DNA of 12,597 nt from an uncultured Ruminococcus sp. (GCA_902778985.1 CACYZS010000113.1:1-12597); one strand, 5' to 3'; positions 1 through 6,595 are shown, counted from the stretch's first letter. Notes: generated from the letters alone by a model not told the origin. Made by a program: numbers and translations.

Positions 1-163
1 CTTCGGCTGTGTCCGCCTCGGTTCCACTCGGATCCGTCAGCGGTTCTTCGGTGGCGGACCCGGCGGCGTCGACCTCCTGCCCGCCCTTGTCGCAGGACGC
101 GAGCGCCAAGACCGAAAAGACGAAGCACAAAGCCAGGAGCAGGGATAAGATCCGGTTTTTCAT
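1..163 (-). CDS. Putative lipoprotein, N-terminal part only
   Basis: Reading leftwards from ATG at 163-161, 54 codons remain open to the window edge, so the C-terminal bulk is outside. The protein begins MKNRILSLLL, a short basic n-region, followed by a hydrophobic core and a lipobox L-A-S-C with Cys24. This is a type II signal peptide, so the mature protein should be lipidated on Cys24 and anchored on the outer face of the membrane. After the Cys comes a low-complexity acidic linker rich in Gly, Ser, Thr, Glu and Asp, as in many substrate-binding lipoproteins of Firmicutes. A Shine-Dalgarno AGGAG lies at 175-171, 7 bases before the ATG. A consensus promoter on the same strand lies at 290-262. 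Function cannot be told from this fragment: solute-binding protein or cell-surface lipoprotein are both possible. It is transcribed away from the aromatic operon. Confidence 0.8.
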   Translation of the reverse strand, partial: MKNRILSLLLALCFVFSVLALASCDKGGQEVDAAGSATEEPLTDPSGTEADTAE

Positions 164-261
164 AGCGGTTCTCCTATGCGTTTTTTCGCGCCGTTTCGTC
201 AGAAGAAGAAATTTCGGGAACGTGCTTCCGTTCCGGAATACTTCTTCGTACCGTTATATTA

Positions 262-290
262 ATCATATTCCTTATTCCGGTTTCTGTCAA
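262..290 (-). promoter_or_regulatory. Sigma-A type promoter of the lipoprotein gene
   Basis: On the minus strand, TTGACA (290-285), a 17-base spacer and TATGAT (267-262) match the housekeeping consensus at 11 of 12 positions. An A-rich tract lies just upstream of the -35 box. Initiation would be near position 255, giving a leader of about 90 bases before the ATG at 163. Confidence 0.75.
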
Positions 291-390
291 GAGACGTTTT
301 TTGTCCCCTTCCCTCTTTTTTGAGACGGCGTCGCCGCTTTTTTGCCGTTTCCGTCTTCCCTTTTTTCCGAAAACTCTTGAAAAAAATGGC

Positions 391-419
391 TTGACACGAC
401 AAAAAAAGCGTGCTATAAT
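391..419 (+). promoter_or_regulatory. Consensus sigma-A promoter of the aromatic operon
   Basis: TTGACA (391-396), a 17-base spacer and TATAAT (414-419) match the consensus perfectly. A run of seven A's just upstream (380-386) could act as an UP element. Transcription should start near 425-427, so the leader to pheA is about 220 bases. It stands about 100 bases from the divergent lipoprotein promoter. A promoter this strong followed by a terminator fits a unit controlled mainly at the level of elongation. Confidence 0.85.
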
Positions 420-464
420 AGGCACGACCGTTTGGAAATCCGTAAAAAAGGAGGCGCCCGAGAA

Positions 465-518
465 ATGAAAAAAACGAATATGGCTCTGACCGCTTCCTTA
501 CCGGGGGTTTTCTTTTGA
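465..518 (+). CDS. Putative 17-residue leader peptide upstream of pheA
   Basis: The ORF reads MKKTNMALTASLPGVFF followed by TGA. It has a strong Shine-Dalgarno AAGGAGG at 448-454, 10 bases from the ATG, and lies about 40 bases after the predicted transcription start. Its last two sense codons are TTC TTT (Phe-Phe), immediately before the stop. It is followed by alternative RNA pairings and an intrinsic terminator before pheA, the first gene for phenylalanine synthesis. By analogy with E. coli pheL, the peptide would have no function of its own: ribosome position on the Phe codons would set which hairpin forms. Only two Phe codons are present, against seven in pheL, so the sensing role is inferred. 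An alternative is a chance ORF sitting on an otherwise unexplained good ribosome binding site. Confidence 0.55.
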   Translation: MKKTNMALTASLPGVFF

Positions 519-525
519 TGCCCGG
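501..525 (+). promoter_or_regulatory. Leader hairpin around the Phe codons and stop
   Basis: CCGGG (501-505) pairs with CCCGG (521-525), five G-C pairs, enclosing a 15-base loop that holds the Phe-Phe codons and the stop codon of the leader ORF. A ribosome on those codons would cover it. It lies directly next to the presumed antiterminator arm (527-536) but shares no base with it. Any influence on the antiterminator would therefore be steric or kinetic rather than strict base competition. Confidence 0.4.
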
Positions 526-526
526 A

Positions 527-585
527 GACAGACGGCAACGAGAGCGTAAACGGATAATCGGTTTATGAGTGCGAGCCGCCCTGTT
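527..585 (+). promoter_or_regulatory. Possible antiterminator pairing in the pheA leader
   Basis: ACAG (528-531) pairs with CTGT (581-584), and CGGC (533-536) pairs with GCCG (575-578), with a small internal loop. This uses the 5' arm of the terminator, so the two structures exclude each other. A hairpin TAAAC/GTTTA (547-551 with 561-565) could stack inside it. The same upstream segment can alternatively pair with CCGTTTG near the 5' end of the transcript (428-434 with 529-535, one G-U pair), which would free the terminator. These pairings were found by eye, with no energies computed. Confidence 0.45.
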
Positions 586-610
586 CGATCCGGACAGAGG
601 CGGATTTTTT
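576..610 (+). terminator. Intrinsic terminator (attenuator) before pheA
   Basis: Arms 576-586 and 592-603 form an 11-pair stem (one G-U pair, one bulged A at 598) with loop GATCC, followed by A and six T's (605-610). It sits between the promoter at 391-419 and the pheA start at 647, with no gene ending just upstream except the leader ORF. A terminator in that position is expected to attenuate the whole operon. Confidence 0.7.
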
Positions 611-646
611 CGTAAAAAGGCAGTCGTGAAAAACGAGGTAACGAAA

Positions 647-1756
647 ATGGAACTGAACGAAGCGAGAGAGAAGATCCGACAGATCGACGGGGAGATGGCG
701 AAACTGTTCGTCTCCCGTATGGAAGCGGTGCGCAAGATCGCGGAATACAAACGCGCGCACGGGCTTCCGATCGAGGACAAGGAACAGGAGGCGCGGGTGA
801 TCGAGGGGCGCAGCGCCCTGATCGGGGATCCCGAACTCCGGTCGTTCTACGTGCGGTTCCTCTCGGGGACGATCGAGGTCAGCAAGAGTTGGCAGCACCG
901 TTTGAACGAGGGGCTTCGCGTCGCGTACAGCGGCGTGGAGGGGGCGTTCGCCCACGTCGCCTCGAAGCGGATCTTCCCCGACGGGACGGCGGTCTCCTAT
1001 CCTTCGTTTGAAACGGCGTACGAAGCGGTCGAATCGGGGGAATGCGACGTCGCGGTGCTCCCGATCGAGAACAGTTTCGCGGGCGAAGTCGGACAGGTGC
1101 TCGACCTGATGTTCTCGGGCGGGCTGTACGTCAACGGCGTCTACGACCTCTCGGTGACGCAAAACCTGCTCGGCGTGCCGGGCGCCAAACTTTCGGACGT
1201 CAAGACCGTGGTCAGCCACCCGCAGGCGCTCTCGCAGTGCGGCGCGTATATCCGCGCAAACGGCTTCAAGACCGAGACCGCCGAGAACACCGCCCTCGCC
1301 GCCAAGGCGGTCGCCGAGAAAAACGACGTTTCGGTCGCCGCCATCGCGAGCAGCGAAACGGCGGACCTGTACGGGCTGACCGTCCTCGATCACGACGTCA
1401 ACGAAAGCAAGACCAACACGACGCGCTTCGCCGTCTTCTCGCGGGCGGAACACCCCGCGTCGGCGAGCCGCGACGGCGGCGCCTTCCTGCTCCTCTTCAC
1501 CGTCAAGGACGAGGTCGGCGGGCTCGCGACCGCGATCAACCTGATCAGCGCCTACAACTTCAACCTGCGCGTTCTGCGCTCGCGTCCCATGAAGGATCTT
1601 CCCTGGCACTACTACTTCTACGCCGAAGCCGAGGGCGACGCCTGCTCCGAGAACGCCCGGCGCATGATCGCCGCGCTCCGCGGCGTCTGCCCGATGGTCA
1701 AGGTCGCGGGGCACTACCGCGCGGCGAACGCCGAACAGGGGGGACAATCGATATGA
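647..1756 (+). CDS. pheA: Bifunctional chorismate mutase / prephenate dehydratase (P-protein)
   Basis: 369 residues. It converts chorismate to prephenate and then to phenylpyruvate, the precursor of Phe, in the cytosol. Residues 1-85 are an AroQ-type helical mutase, with Arg7, Arg24, Lys35 and Asp44 matching E. coli Arg11, Arg28, Lys39 and Asp48. Residues 91-268 are the dehydratase, with YSGVEGAFAH, LPIENSFAGEV and the catalytic NTTRF (257-261). Residues 280-355 are an ACT domain (GGLATAI, then LRSRPMKDLPW) that normally binds Phe for feedback inhibition. ATG 647 is chosen because GAGGT lies 7 bases upstream (635-639) and because the mutase begins there. A GTG further up at 569 would put the start inside the terminator hairpin. 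First gene of the operon, behind the attenuator. The position matching E. coli Arg51 appears to be Gln47. The stop overlaps aroB by 4 bases. Confidence 0.95.
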   Translation: MELNEAREKIRQIDGEMAKLFVSRMEAVRKIAEYKRAHGLPIEDKEQEARVIEGRSALIGDPELRSFYVRFLSGTIEVSKSWQHRLNEGLRVAYSGVEGAFAHVASKRIFPDGTAVSYPSFETAYEAVESGECDVAVLPIENSFAGEVGQVLDLMFSGGLYVNGVYDLSVTQNLLGVPGAKLSDVKTVVSHPQALSQCGAYIRANGFKTETAENTALAAKAVAEKNDVSVAAIASSETADLYGLTVLDHDVNESKTNTTRFAVFSRAEHPASASRDGGAFLLLFTVKDEVGGLATAINLISAYNFNLRVLRSRPMKDLPWHYYFYAEAEGDACSENARRMIAALRGVCPMVKVAGHYRAANAEQGGQSI

Positions 1757-2757
1757 CGCTCCGTATGGAACTGGGGGAGAACGGATACGACGTCGTGATC
1801 GAGCCGGGCTGCCTCCAAAAAGCGGGCGAACTGCTCGCGCTTGACAGAAAAGTCCTGATCGTAACCGACGAAGGCGTGCCCGCGACCTACGCGAAGACCG
1901 TCGCCGCCGCCTGCAAGGAACCGACCGTCGTGACGGTCGAACAGGGCGAATCGAGCAAATCCTTCCCCGTCCTTGAACGCCTGCTCTCGAAGATGCTTGC
2001 CGGGGGCTTTACGCGTTCCGACTGCGTGTGCGCGGTCGGGGGTGGCGTGGTCGGCGACCTCTCGGCGCTCGCCGCCGCGCTCTATATGCGCGGGATCGAC
2101 TTCTACAATATCCCGACCACCCTGCTCTCGCAAGCCGACAGTTCGATCGGCGGCAAGACCGGGATCGACCTCGACGGCGTGAAGAATATCGTCGGCGTCT
2201 TCCGGCAGCCGAAAAAAGTGCTGATCGACCCCGATACCCTCTCCACCCTGCCCCCGCGCCAGATCGCGGCGGGACACGCCGAGATCGTGAAGGCGGGGCT
2301 GATCGCCGACGCGACGCTCTTCTCGCTCTACGAGTCGGGCGACGCCGAATGCGACCTCGTGACGGCGCTCTCCCGGGCGCTCGCGGTGAAAAAATCCGTG
2401 GTCAAGCAGGACGAAAAGGAGAGCGGACTTCGCCGCATCCTGAATTTCGGACACACGGTCGGGCACGGGATCGAGAGCGTGAGCGGACTGCTCCACGGTG
2501 AGTGCGTCTCGCTCGGTATGATCCCGATGTGCGCGCCCGCCGTGCGCGAGCGGCTGATCCCGGTGCTGCAACGGCTCGGACTGCCGACCTTCGTCACGGC
2601 GGATCCCGAAAAGGTCTACGCCGCGCTCCTGCACGACAAGAAAGCGGCGGGCGGCAAGATCACGGCGATCTTCGTTGAAACGGTCGGCGCCTGCAAACAG
2701 ATCTCCCTCTCTCCCGAAGCCCTTCGGGAGAAGATCGAAACGGTGGTGAAAGCATGA
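1753..2757 (+). CDS. aroB: 3-dehydroquinate synthase
   Basis: 334 residues. It cyclises DAHP to 3-dehydroquinate, shikimate pathway step 2, using NAD and a divalent metal. Visible motifs are the glycine-rich GGGVVGDLSALAA (96-108) for NAD, PTTLLSQADSSIGGKTG (121-137), and metal ligands Glu177 (HAEIVK), His234 (NFGHTVGH) and His248 (LHGE). It is a little shorter than the usual 350-360 residues but all catalytic blocks are present. The C-terminal form (GMIPMCAPAVRERLIPVL) resembles the short versions found in gut Clostridia. The ATG at 1753 overlaps the pheA stop as ATGA, and a G-rich ribosome site lies just before it. A second ATG at 1765 is possible but less well placed. Confidence 0.95.
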   Translation: MTLRMELGENGYDVVIEPGCLQKAGELLALDRKVLIVTDEGVPATYAKTVAAACKEPTVVTVEQGESSKSFPVLERLLSKMLAGGFTRSDCVCAVGGGVVGDLSALAAALYMRGIDFYNIPTTLLSQADSSIGGKTGIDLDGVKNIVGVFRQPKKVLIDPDTLSTLPPRQIAAGHAEIVKAGLIADATLFSLYESGDAECDLVTALSRALAVKKSVVKQDEKESGLRRILNFGHTVGHGIESVSGLLHGECVSLGMIPMCAPAVRERLIPVLQRLGLPTFVTADPEKVYAALLHDKKAAGGKITAIFVETVGACKQISLSPEALREKIETVVKA

Positions 2758-3851
2758 AAAACACGTTCGGAACCAACGTCCTGACGACCATTTTCGGCGA
2801 GAGCCACGGTCCCGCCGTCGGCGGCGTTCTCGACGGACTGGCGCCGGGGATCCCGGTCGATCCGGAAACGATCGGAAAGAAACTCGCTCTCCGCCGTCCG
2901 CAGGGCGCGATCTCGACCTCCCGCGTCGAAGCCGACGCGTTCGAGATTGTCTCGGGCGTCTTCAACGGCAAAACGACCGGCACGCCGCTCTGCGTCCTGA
3001 TCCCGAACAGCAACGTCCGCTCGGGCGACTACGACGCCGTCCGGGATCTGGCGCGCCCGGGGCACGCCGACTATACCGGTTTCGTCAAATACCACGGCTT
3101 CGCCGACTACCGCGGCGGCGGTCATTTCTCGGGACGCGTAACGGCGGCTCTGGTCGCCCTGGGCGCCGTTGCCGAAACCGCGCTCGAACTCCGCGGGATC
3201 AAAATCGGCACGCATATCTCCCGGCTCGCCGATATCCCCGACCGCGCGTTTGAGGATTTGAACGCGGATATTGCCGCCCTCTCCGACCGTCCCTTCCCCG
3301 TCCTCGACGGGGTGGCGGCGGAAAAGATGCAGGCGGCGATCCTGAAAGCGAAGGAGGACGGCGACAGCGTCGGCGGGATCCTGGAGACCGCCGTGACCGG
3401 ACTGCCCGCCGGGGTGGGCGAACCCTGGTTCGACTCGCTTGAAAGTCTGCTCTCCCACGGTCTGTTCTCGATCCCCGGCGTCAAGGGCGTCGAGTTCGGC
3501 GACGGGTTCGCCCTCGCCGGAATGCGCGGGAGCGAGGCAAACGACGCCTTCGTGCCGGCAAACGGCGGGATCGCCACCAAGACCAACCGTAACGGCGGGA
3601 TCAACGGCGGGATCTCGAACGGGATGCCGCTCCTGTTCCGCTGCGCCGTCAAACCCACCCCCTCGATCTCGCGTCCGCAACAGACCGTCGATCTTCGCAC
3701 CGGCGAGGCGGCGGAACTCGCGATCCCCGGCCGCCACGATCCGGCGATCGTCCACCGGGCGCGCGCCGTCTGCGACGCGGTGACGGCTCTGGTGCTCTGC
3801 GACGCCCTCGCGGGGCGGTACGGCGCCGACTGGCTCGGGGGAACGAAATGA
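2754..3851 (+). CDS. aroC: Chorismate synthase
   Basis: 365 residues, full length. It removes phosphate from EPSP to give chorismate, the last common step of aromatic synthesis, using reduced FMN. Signature blocks are GESHGPAVGG (15-24), LRRPQGAISTSRVEAD (46-61), RPGHADYT (101-108) and RGGGHFSGRVTAA (120-132), plus NGGINGGISNGMPL and GRHDPAIVHRA towards the C-terminus. The HFSGR form of the second signature, instead of the common RxSARET, is the variant I associate with Clostridia. The start overlaps the aroB stop by 4 bases (ATGA). No internal gap is seen against the family. Confidence 0.95.
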   Translation: MKNTFGTNVLTTIFGESHGPAVGGVLDGLAPGIPVDPETIGKKLALRRPQGAISTSRVEADAFEIVSGVFNGKTTGTPLCVLIPNSNVRSGDYDAVRDLARPGHADYTGFVKYHGFADYRGGGHFSGRVTAALVALGAVAETALELRGIKIGTHISRLADIPDRAFEDLNADIAALSDRPFPVLDGVAAEKMQAAILKAKEDGDSVGGILETAVTGLPAGVGEPWFDSLESLLSHGLFSIPGVKGVEFGDGFALAGMRGSEANDAFVPANGGIATKTNRNGGINGGISNGMPLLFRCAVKPTPSISRPQQTVDLRTGEAAELAIPGRHDPAIVHRARAVCDAVTALVLCDALAGRYGADWLGGTK

Positions 3852-5083
3852 ACTACGGACTGATCGGGGAGAAACTGGGGCACAGTTTTTCCCGCGAGAT
3901 CCACGATAAACTCGGCAAGTACCCGTACGAACTTTGCGAGATCCCCAAAGGGGAACTCGGCGCGTTCCTGACACGGCGCGACTTTGCCGGGATCAACGTG
4001 ACCATTCCCTACAAGACCGACGTGATCCCGTACCTGTCCGACACGTCGGACCTCGCCCGCGCAGTCGGGGCGGTGAACACCATCGTCAACCGGGGCGGCA
4101 AACTCTACGGCGACAACACCGACGTCCGGGGACTGATCGCCCTGATCCGCCGGATGCGTCCCGACCTTGCCGGCATGACCGTCCTGATCCTCGGGACCGG
4201 GGGCACCAGCCGGGCGGCGCTCGCCGCGGCGAAGGCGCTGAACGCAAAAACCGCGATCCGCGTCAGCCGGACGGGGCGGGACGGCGCCGTGACCTACGAG
4301 GCGGCGTACCGCGACTGCGCCGACGCGGAGTTTTTGATCAACACGACGCCGGTCGGGATGTTCCCGCACGCCGGGACGGCGCCCGTCGACCTGTCGCGCT
4401 TCCCGCGCCTGTCCGGCGTTGTGGACGCGATCTACAACCCGCTGCACACCCGGCTTCTGCTCGACGCCCGCGCGCTCGGGATCCCGGCGGAAAACGGACT
4501 GTATATGCTGGTCGCGCAGGCGATGAAGTCGGCAGAACTCTTCACGGGAGAACCCATCGGGGACGACGTGACCGAACGGATCTACGCCGAACTCCTCTTT
4601 GAGAAGCAAAACGTCGTCCTGATCGGGATGCCGGGCTCCGGCAAAAGCACCGTCGGGCGGCTGCTCGCCGACCAACTCGGACGCGCCCTCGTCGATACCG
4701 ACGAAGAAATCGTCCGGCGCGCGGGCACTCCCATCACCGAGATCTTCGCGACCAAAGGCGAGCCCGCGTTCCGCGATCTGGAGAGCGCCGTGATCCGCGA
4801 GGTATCGGAGACCGGCGGAAAGGTGATCGCGACCGGCGGCGGGGCGATCCTGCGGGAAGAGAACCTTGCGGCGCTGCGCGGAAACGGCGTGCTGATCTGG
4901 CTCGACCGCCCGCTTGCAGACCTGCTTCCCACCTCCGACCGTCCGCTCGCCGACCGAGCCGAAAAGATCAAAGCCCTCTACGCCGTGCGCCGCCCGCTCT
5001 ACGAGAGCGCGGCGGATCTGACGGTCCCGGTCGGTACGACCCCCGAAAATATCGCGCTTGCGATCATGGAGAAATTGAAATGA
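3848..5083 (+). CDS. aroE-aroK: Fused shikimate dehydrogenase / shikimate kinase
   Basis: 411 residues with two enzymes in one chain. Residues 1-250 are AroE, which reduces 3-dehydroshikimate to shikimate with NADPH. It shows catalytic Lys56 in INVTIPYK, Asp92 in GDNTD, and the nucleotide-binding turn GTGGTSRAA (116-124). Residues 254-411 are AroK, which phosphorylates shikimate with ATP. It shows the P-loop GMPGSGKST (260-268), DTDEE (283-287), Arg309 in FRDLE, GGGAI (330-334), the lid Arg365 and a C-terminal VRRPLY. Linker length is minimal (about three residues). Both halves look complete, so the fusion carries out two consecutive steps. It overlaps aroC by 4 bases (ATGA). The fused arrangement is uncommon across bacteria but I believe it occurs in some Clostridia. 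Confidence 0.93.
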   Translation: MNYGLIGEKLGHSFSREIHDKLGKYPYELCEIPKGELGAFLTRRDFAGINVTIPYKTDVIPYLSDTSDLARAVGAVNTIVNRGGKLYGDNTDVRGLIALIRRMRPDLAGMTVLILGTGGTSRAALAAAKALNAKTAIRVSRTGRDGAVTYEAAYRDCADAEFLINTTPVGMFPHAGTAPVDLSRFPRLSGVVDAIYNPLHTRLLLDARALGIPAENGLYMLVAQAMKSAELFTGEPIGDDVTERIYAELLFEKQNVVLIGMPGSGKSTVGRLLADQLGRALVDTDEEIVRRAGTPITEIFATKGEPAFRDLESAVIREVSETGGKVIATGGGAILREENLAALRGNGVLIWLDRPLADLLPTSDRPLADRAEKIKALYAVRRPLYESAADLTVPVGTTPENIALAIMEKLK

Positions 5084-5511
5084 AACTACTCGTTCTGAAC
5101 GGCCCCAACCTGAATATGCTCGGCATCCGCGAGCCGGATATCTACGGCAAGGAGACCTACGACGATCTCTGCCGGATGGTGAAGGAACACGCCGAAAAAC
5201 GCGGGGTCGACGTCGCGCTCTACCAGTCCAATCACGAGGGCGACCTGATCGACCGGATCCAGATGGCGTACGGCGAGATCGACGGCATCGTCTTCAACCC
5301 GGGCGGCTACACCCACACCAGCGTCGCGCTCTGCGACGCGGTCAAGGCGGTCGGGATCCCGACGGTCGAGGTGCATATCTCGGACGTAGCGAGCCGCGAG
5401 GATTTCCGGCAGGTCAGTTACGTCCGCGCCGCCTGTATCGCCACGATCGCGGGACACGGACTGAAGGGGTATCTCGAAGCGATGGACCTTCTGATCGGTG
5501 ACGGCAAATGA
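5080..5511 (+). CDS. aroQ: 3-dehydroquinate dehydratase, type II
   Basis: 143 residues, the usual size for the small dodecameric type II enzyme. It converts 3-dehydroquinate to 3-dehydroshikimate, step 3, upstream of the fused AroE-AroK. Motifs are LNGPNLNMLGIREPDIYG (6-23), with catalytic Tyr22 and Arg17 on the flexible lid; NPGGYTHTS (73-81); and EVHISD (97-102), with Glu97 and His99. The start overlaps the preceding gene's stop as ATGA, and its own stop overlaps aroA in the same way. No anomalies are seen. Confidence 0.95.
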   Translation: MKLLVLNGPNLNMLGIREPDIYGKETYDDLCRMVKEHAEKRGVDVALYQSNHEGDLIDRIQMAYGEIDGIVFNPGGYTHTSVALCDAVKAVGIPTVEVHISDVASREDFRQVSYVRAACIATIAGHGLKGYLEAMDLLIGDGK

Positions 5512-6595
5512 GAGCGGTCTTCACCCCCTCGACGCCGTTCGGGACGATTGCCGCGCCCCCGAGCAAGAGCATGGCGCACCGCCTGCTAATCTCGGCGGGA
5601 CTGGCGAACGGCGTCAGCCGCGTGTCGGGGATCGCCCCGTCCGAGGACGTCTCGGCGACCATCGACTGCCTCTCCGCCCTCGGCGCGAAGATCGACCTCA
5701 AAGGCGACGTCGCGACGGTTCGCGGGACCGACCCGCGCCAAGTATCGAACGCCTGTCTTCCCTGCCGCGAGAGCGGCAGCACCCTGCGCTTCTTTTTGCC
5801 GCTGTGTCTGCTCTCCGGCGGGACCGCGACCCTTTCGGGCGCCCCGTCGCTGCTTTCCCGCCCGCTCTCGGTCTACGAGACGCTCGCGGGGCAAAAGGGC
5901 TTTTCGCTTGCAAAGTCCGGGACGGCGGTCCGCGTGTCGGGAAGCCTCACACCGGGAGACTATACGGTCCCCGGCGACGTCAGTTCCCAGTTCGTTTCCG
6001 GACTGCTCTTCGCGCTCCCGCTGCTCGAATCTGACAGTACGATCCGTCTGCTCCCGCCGCTTGAAAGCAAGAGTTATATCGACCTGACCCTCTCCGCCCT
6101 CTCCGCGTTCGGCGTGACGGCGGCGTGGATCGACGAAACCACGCTTTCGGTCAAGGGCGGGCAATCCTACCGTCCCGGCGACGCATCGGTCGAGGGCGAC
6201 TGGTCGAACGCCGCGCCCTTCCTCTCGCTCGGCGTCCCTGTCACGGGGCTGGATCCCGAGAGCCGGCAGGGCGACCGCCGCGTCGCGGATCTGCTCGCGG
6301 AACTCGATCGCGGACGTGCAAAGATCGACCTTTCCGACTGCCCCGACCTCGCCCCCGACTCGACGTCGGGGACAACGAGATCACGGTCGGCTCCGGCGCC
6401 AAGAAACCGGACGAACCCCTCTCGGGGCACAACGATCACCGGATCGTGATGGCGGCGGCGGTGCTGCTCTCGCGCCTCGGCGGAACCGTCGAGGGGATCG
6501 AGGCGGTCGCCAAGAGTTACCCCGACTTCTTCCAACAACTGCAATCCGTAAATATCAAGGTGGAGATCAAACATGGAATGGATATCGAAAAGTAA
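5508..6595 (+). pseudogene. aroA: EPSP synthase, broken by internal deletion and frame change
   Basis: The 5' frame (5508 to about 6356, 283 residues) carries PPSKSMAHR (17-25), ESGSTLRFF (88-96), VSSQFVSGLLFALPLL, SRQGDRRVADLL and the catalytic Asp280 in SDCPDLAP. The rest of this frame is nonsense and stops at 6449. The family continues in another frame from about 6362 (DVGDNEITV) through GHNDHRIVMAAA and AKSYPDFF to a TAA at 6593-6595. Between the two halves the roughly 50 residues expected here are absent, including the KESDR/KETDR block that contacts substrate. The frame change therefore accompanies a deletion rather than a single-base slip. A further 15 or so residues seem missing near 6296-6325. 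EPSP synthase transfers enolpyruvate from PEP to shikimate 3-phosphate, and this version should be inactive unless the assembly is wrong. It overlaps aroQ by 4 bases. Confidence 0.85.
6353..6371. repeat. Inverted repeat at the aroA deletion junction
   Basis: Arms CCCCGAC (6353-6359) and GTCGGGG (6365-6371) are perfect 7-base complements around a 5-base spacer. They sit exactly where the aroA reading frame switches. A near-duplicate of the left arm (CCCCGACCTCG, 6341-6351) lies immediately upstream. Confidence 0.6.

Larger units (their letters stand above)
164..464. other. Divergent intergenic region
   Basis: AT-rich DNA between the lipoprotein start and the leader ORF. It holds the two divergent promoters at 262-290 and 391-419, with T-rich and A-rich tracts between them. 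I see no RNA gene and no credible protein-coding ORF. The overlapping frames here have no ribosome sites and unlike codon use. Confidence 0.6.

Noticed and set aside
217..234. GGAACG/CGTTCC hairpin in the 5' leader of the lipoprotein mRNA
   Set aside because: Six pairs without a T-run or alternative partner; no sign of a regulatory role beyond chance.
333..350. Small GC hairpin followed by six T's on the + strand
   Set aside because: The stem is only about four pairs with a three-base loop, and no + strand gene ends upstream for it to terminate.
520..580. TRAP-type GAG/TAG repeat binding site
   Set aside because: Only a handful of GAG triplets with irregular spacing; TRAP sites have about 11 regularly spaced ones.
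426..646. T-box riboswitch upstream of pheA
   Set aside because: No match to the conserved AGGGTGGNACCGCG antiterminator bulge sequence and no recognisable specifier stem; the leader is also short for a T-box.
569..646. Extended PheA start at GTG 569
   Set aside because: It would place the start in the terminator stem and add 26 residues without family similarity; ATG 647 has a proper ribosome site.
563..1747. Long minus-strand and alternate-frame ORFs across the aro and arg genes
   Set aside because: They lie opposite or within clear enzymes, are Arg- or His-rich low-complexity products typical of GC-rich shadow frames, and have no family motifs.
6340..6400. Programmed ribosomal frameshift in aroA
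   Set aside because: No slippery heptamer is seen, and a conserved block is missing, so shifting frame would not restore a complete enzyme.
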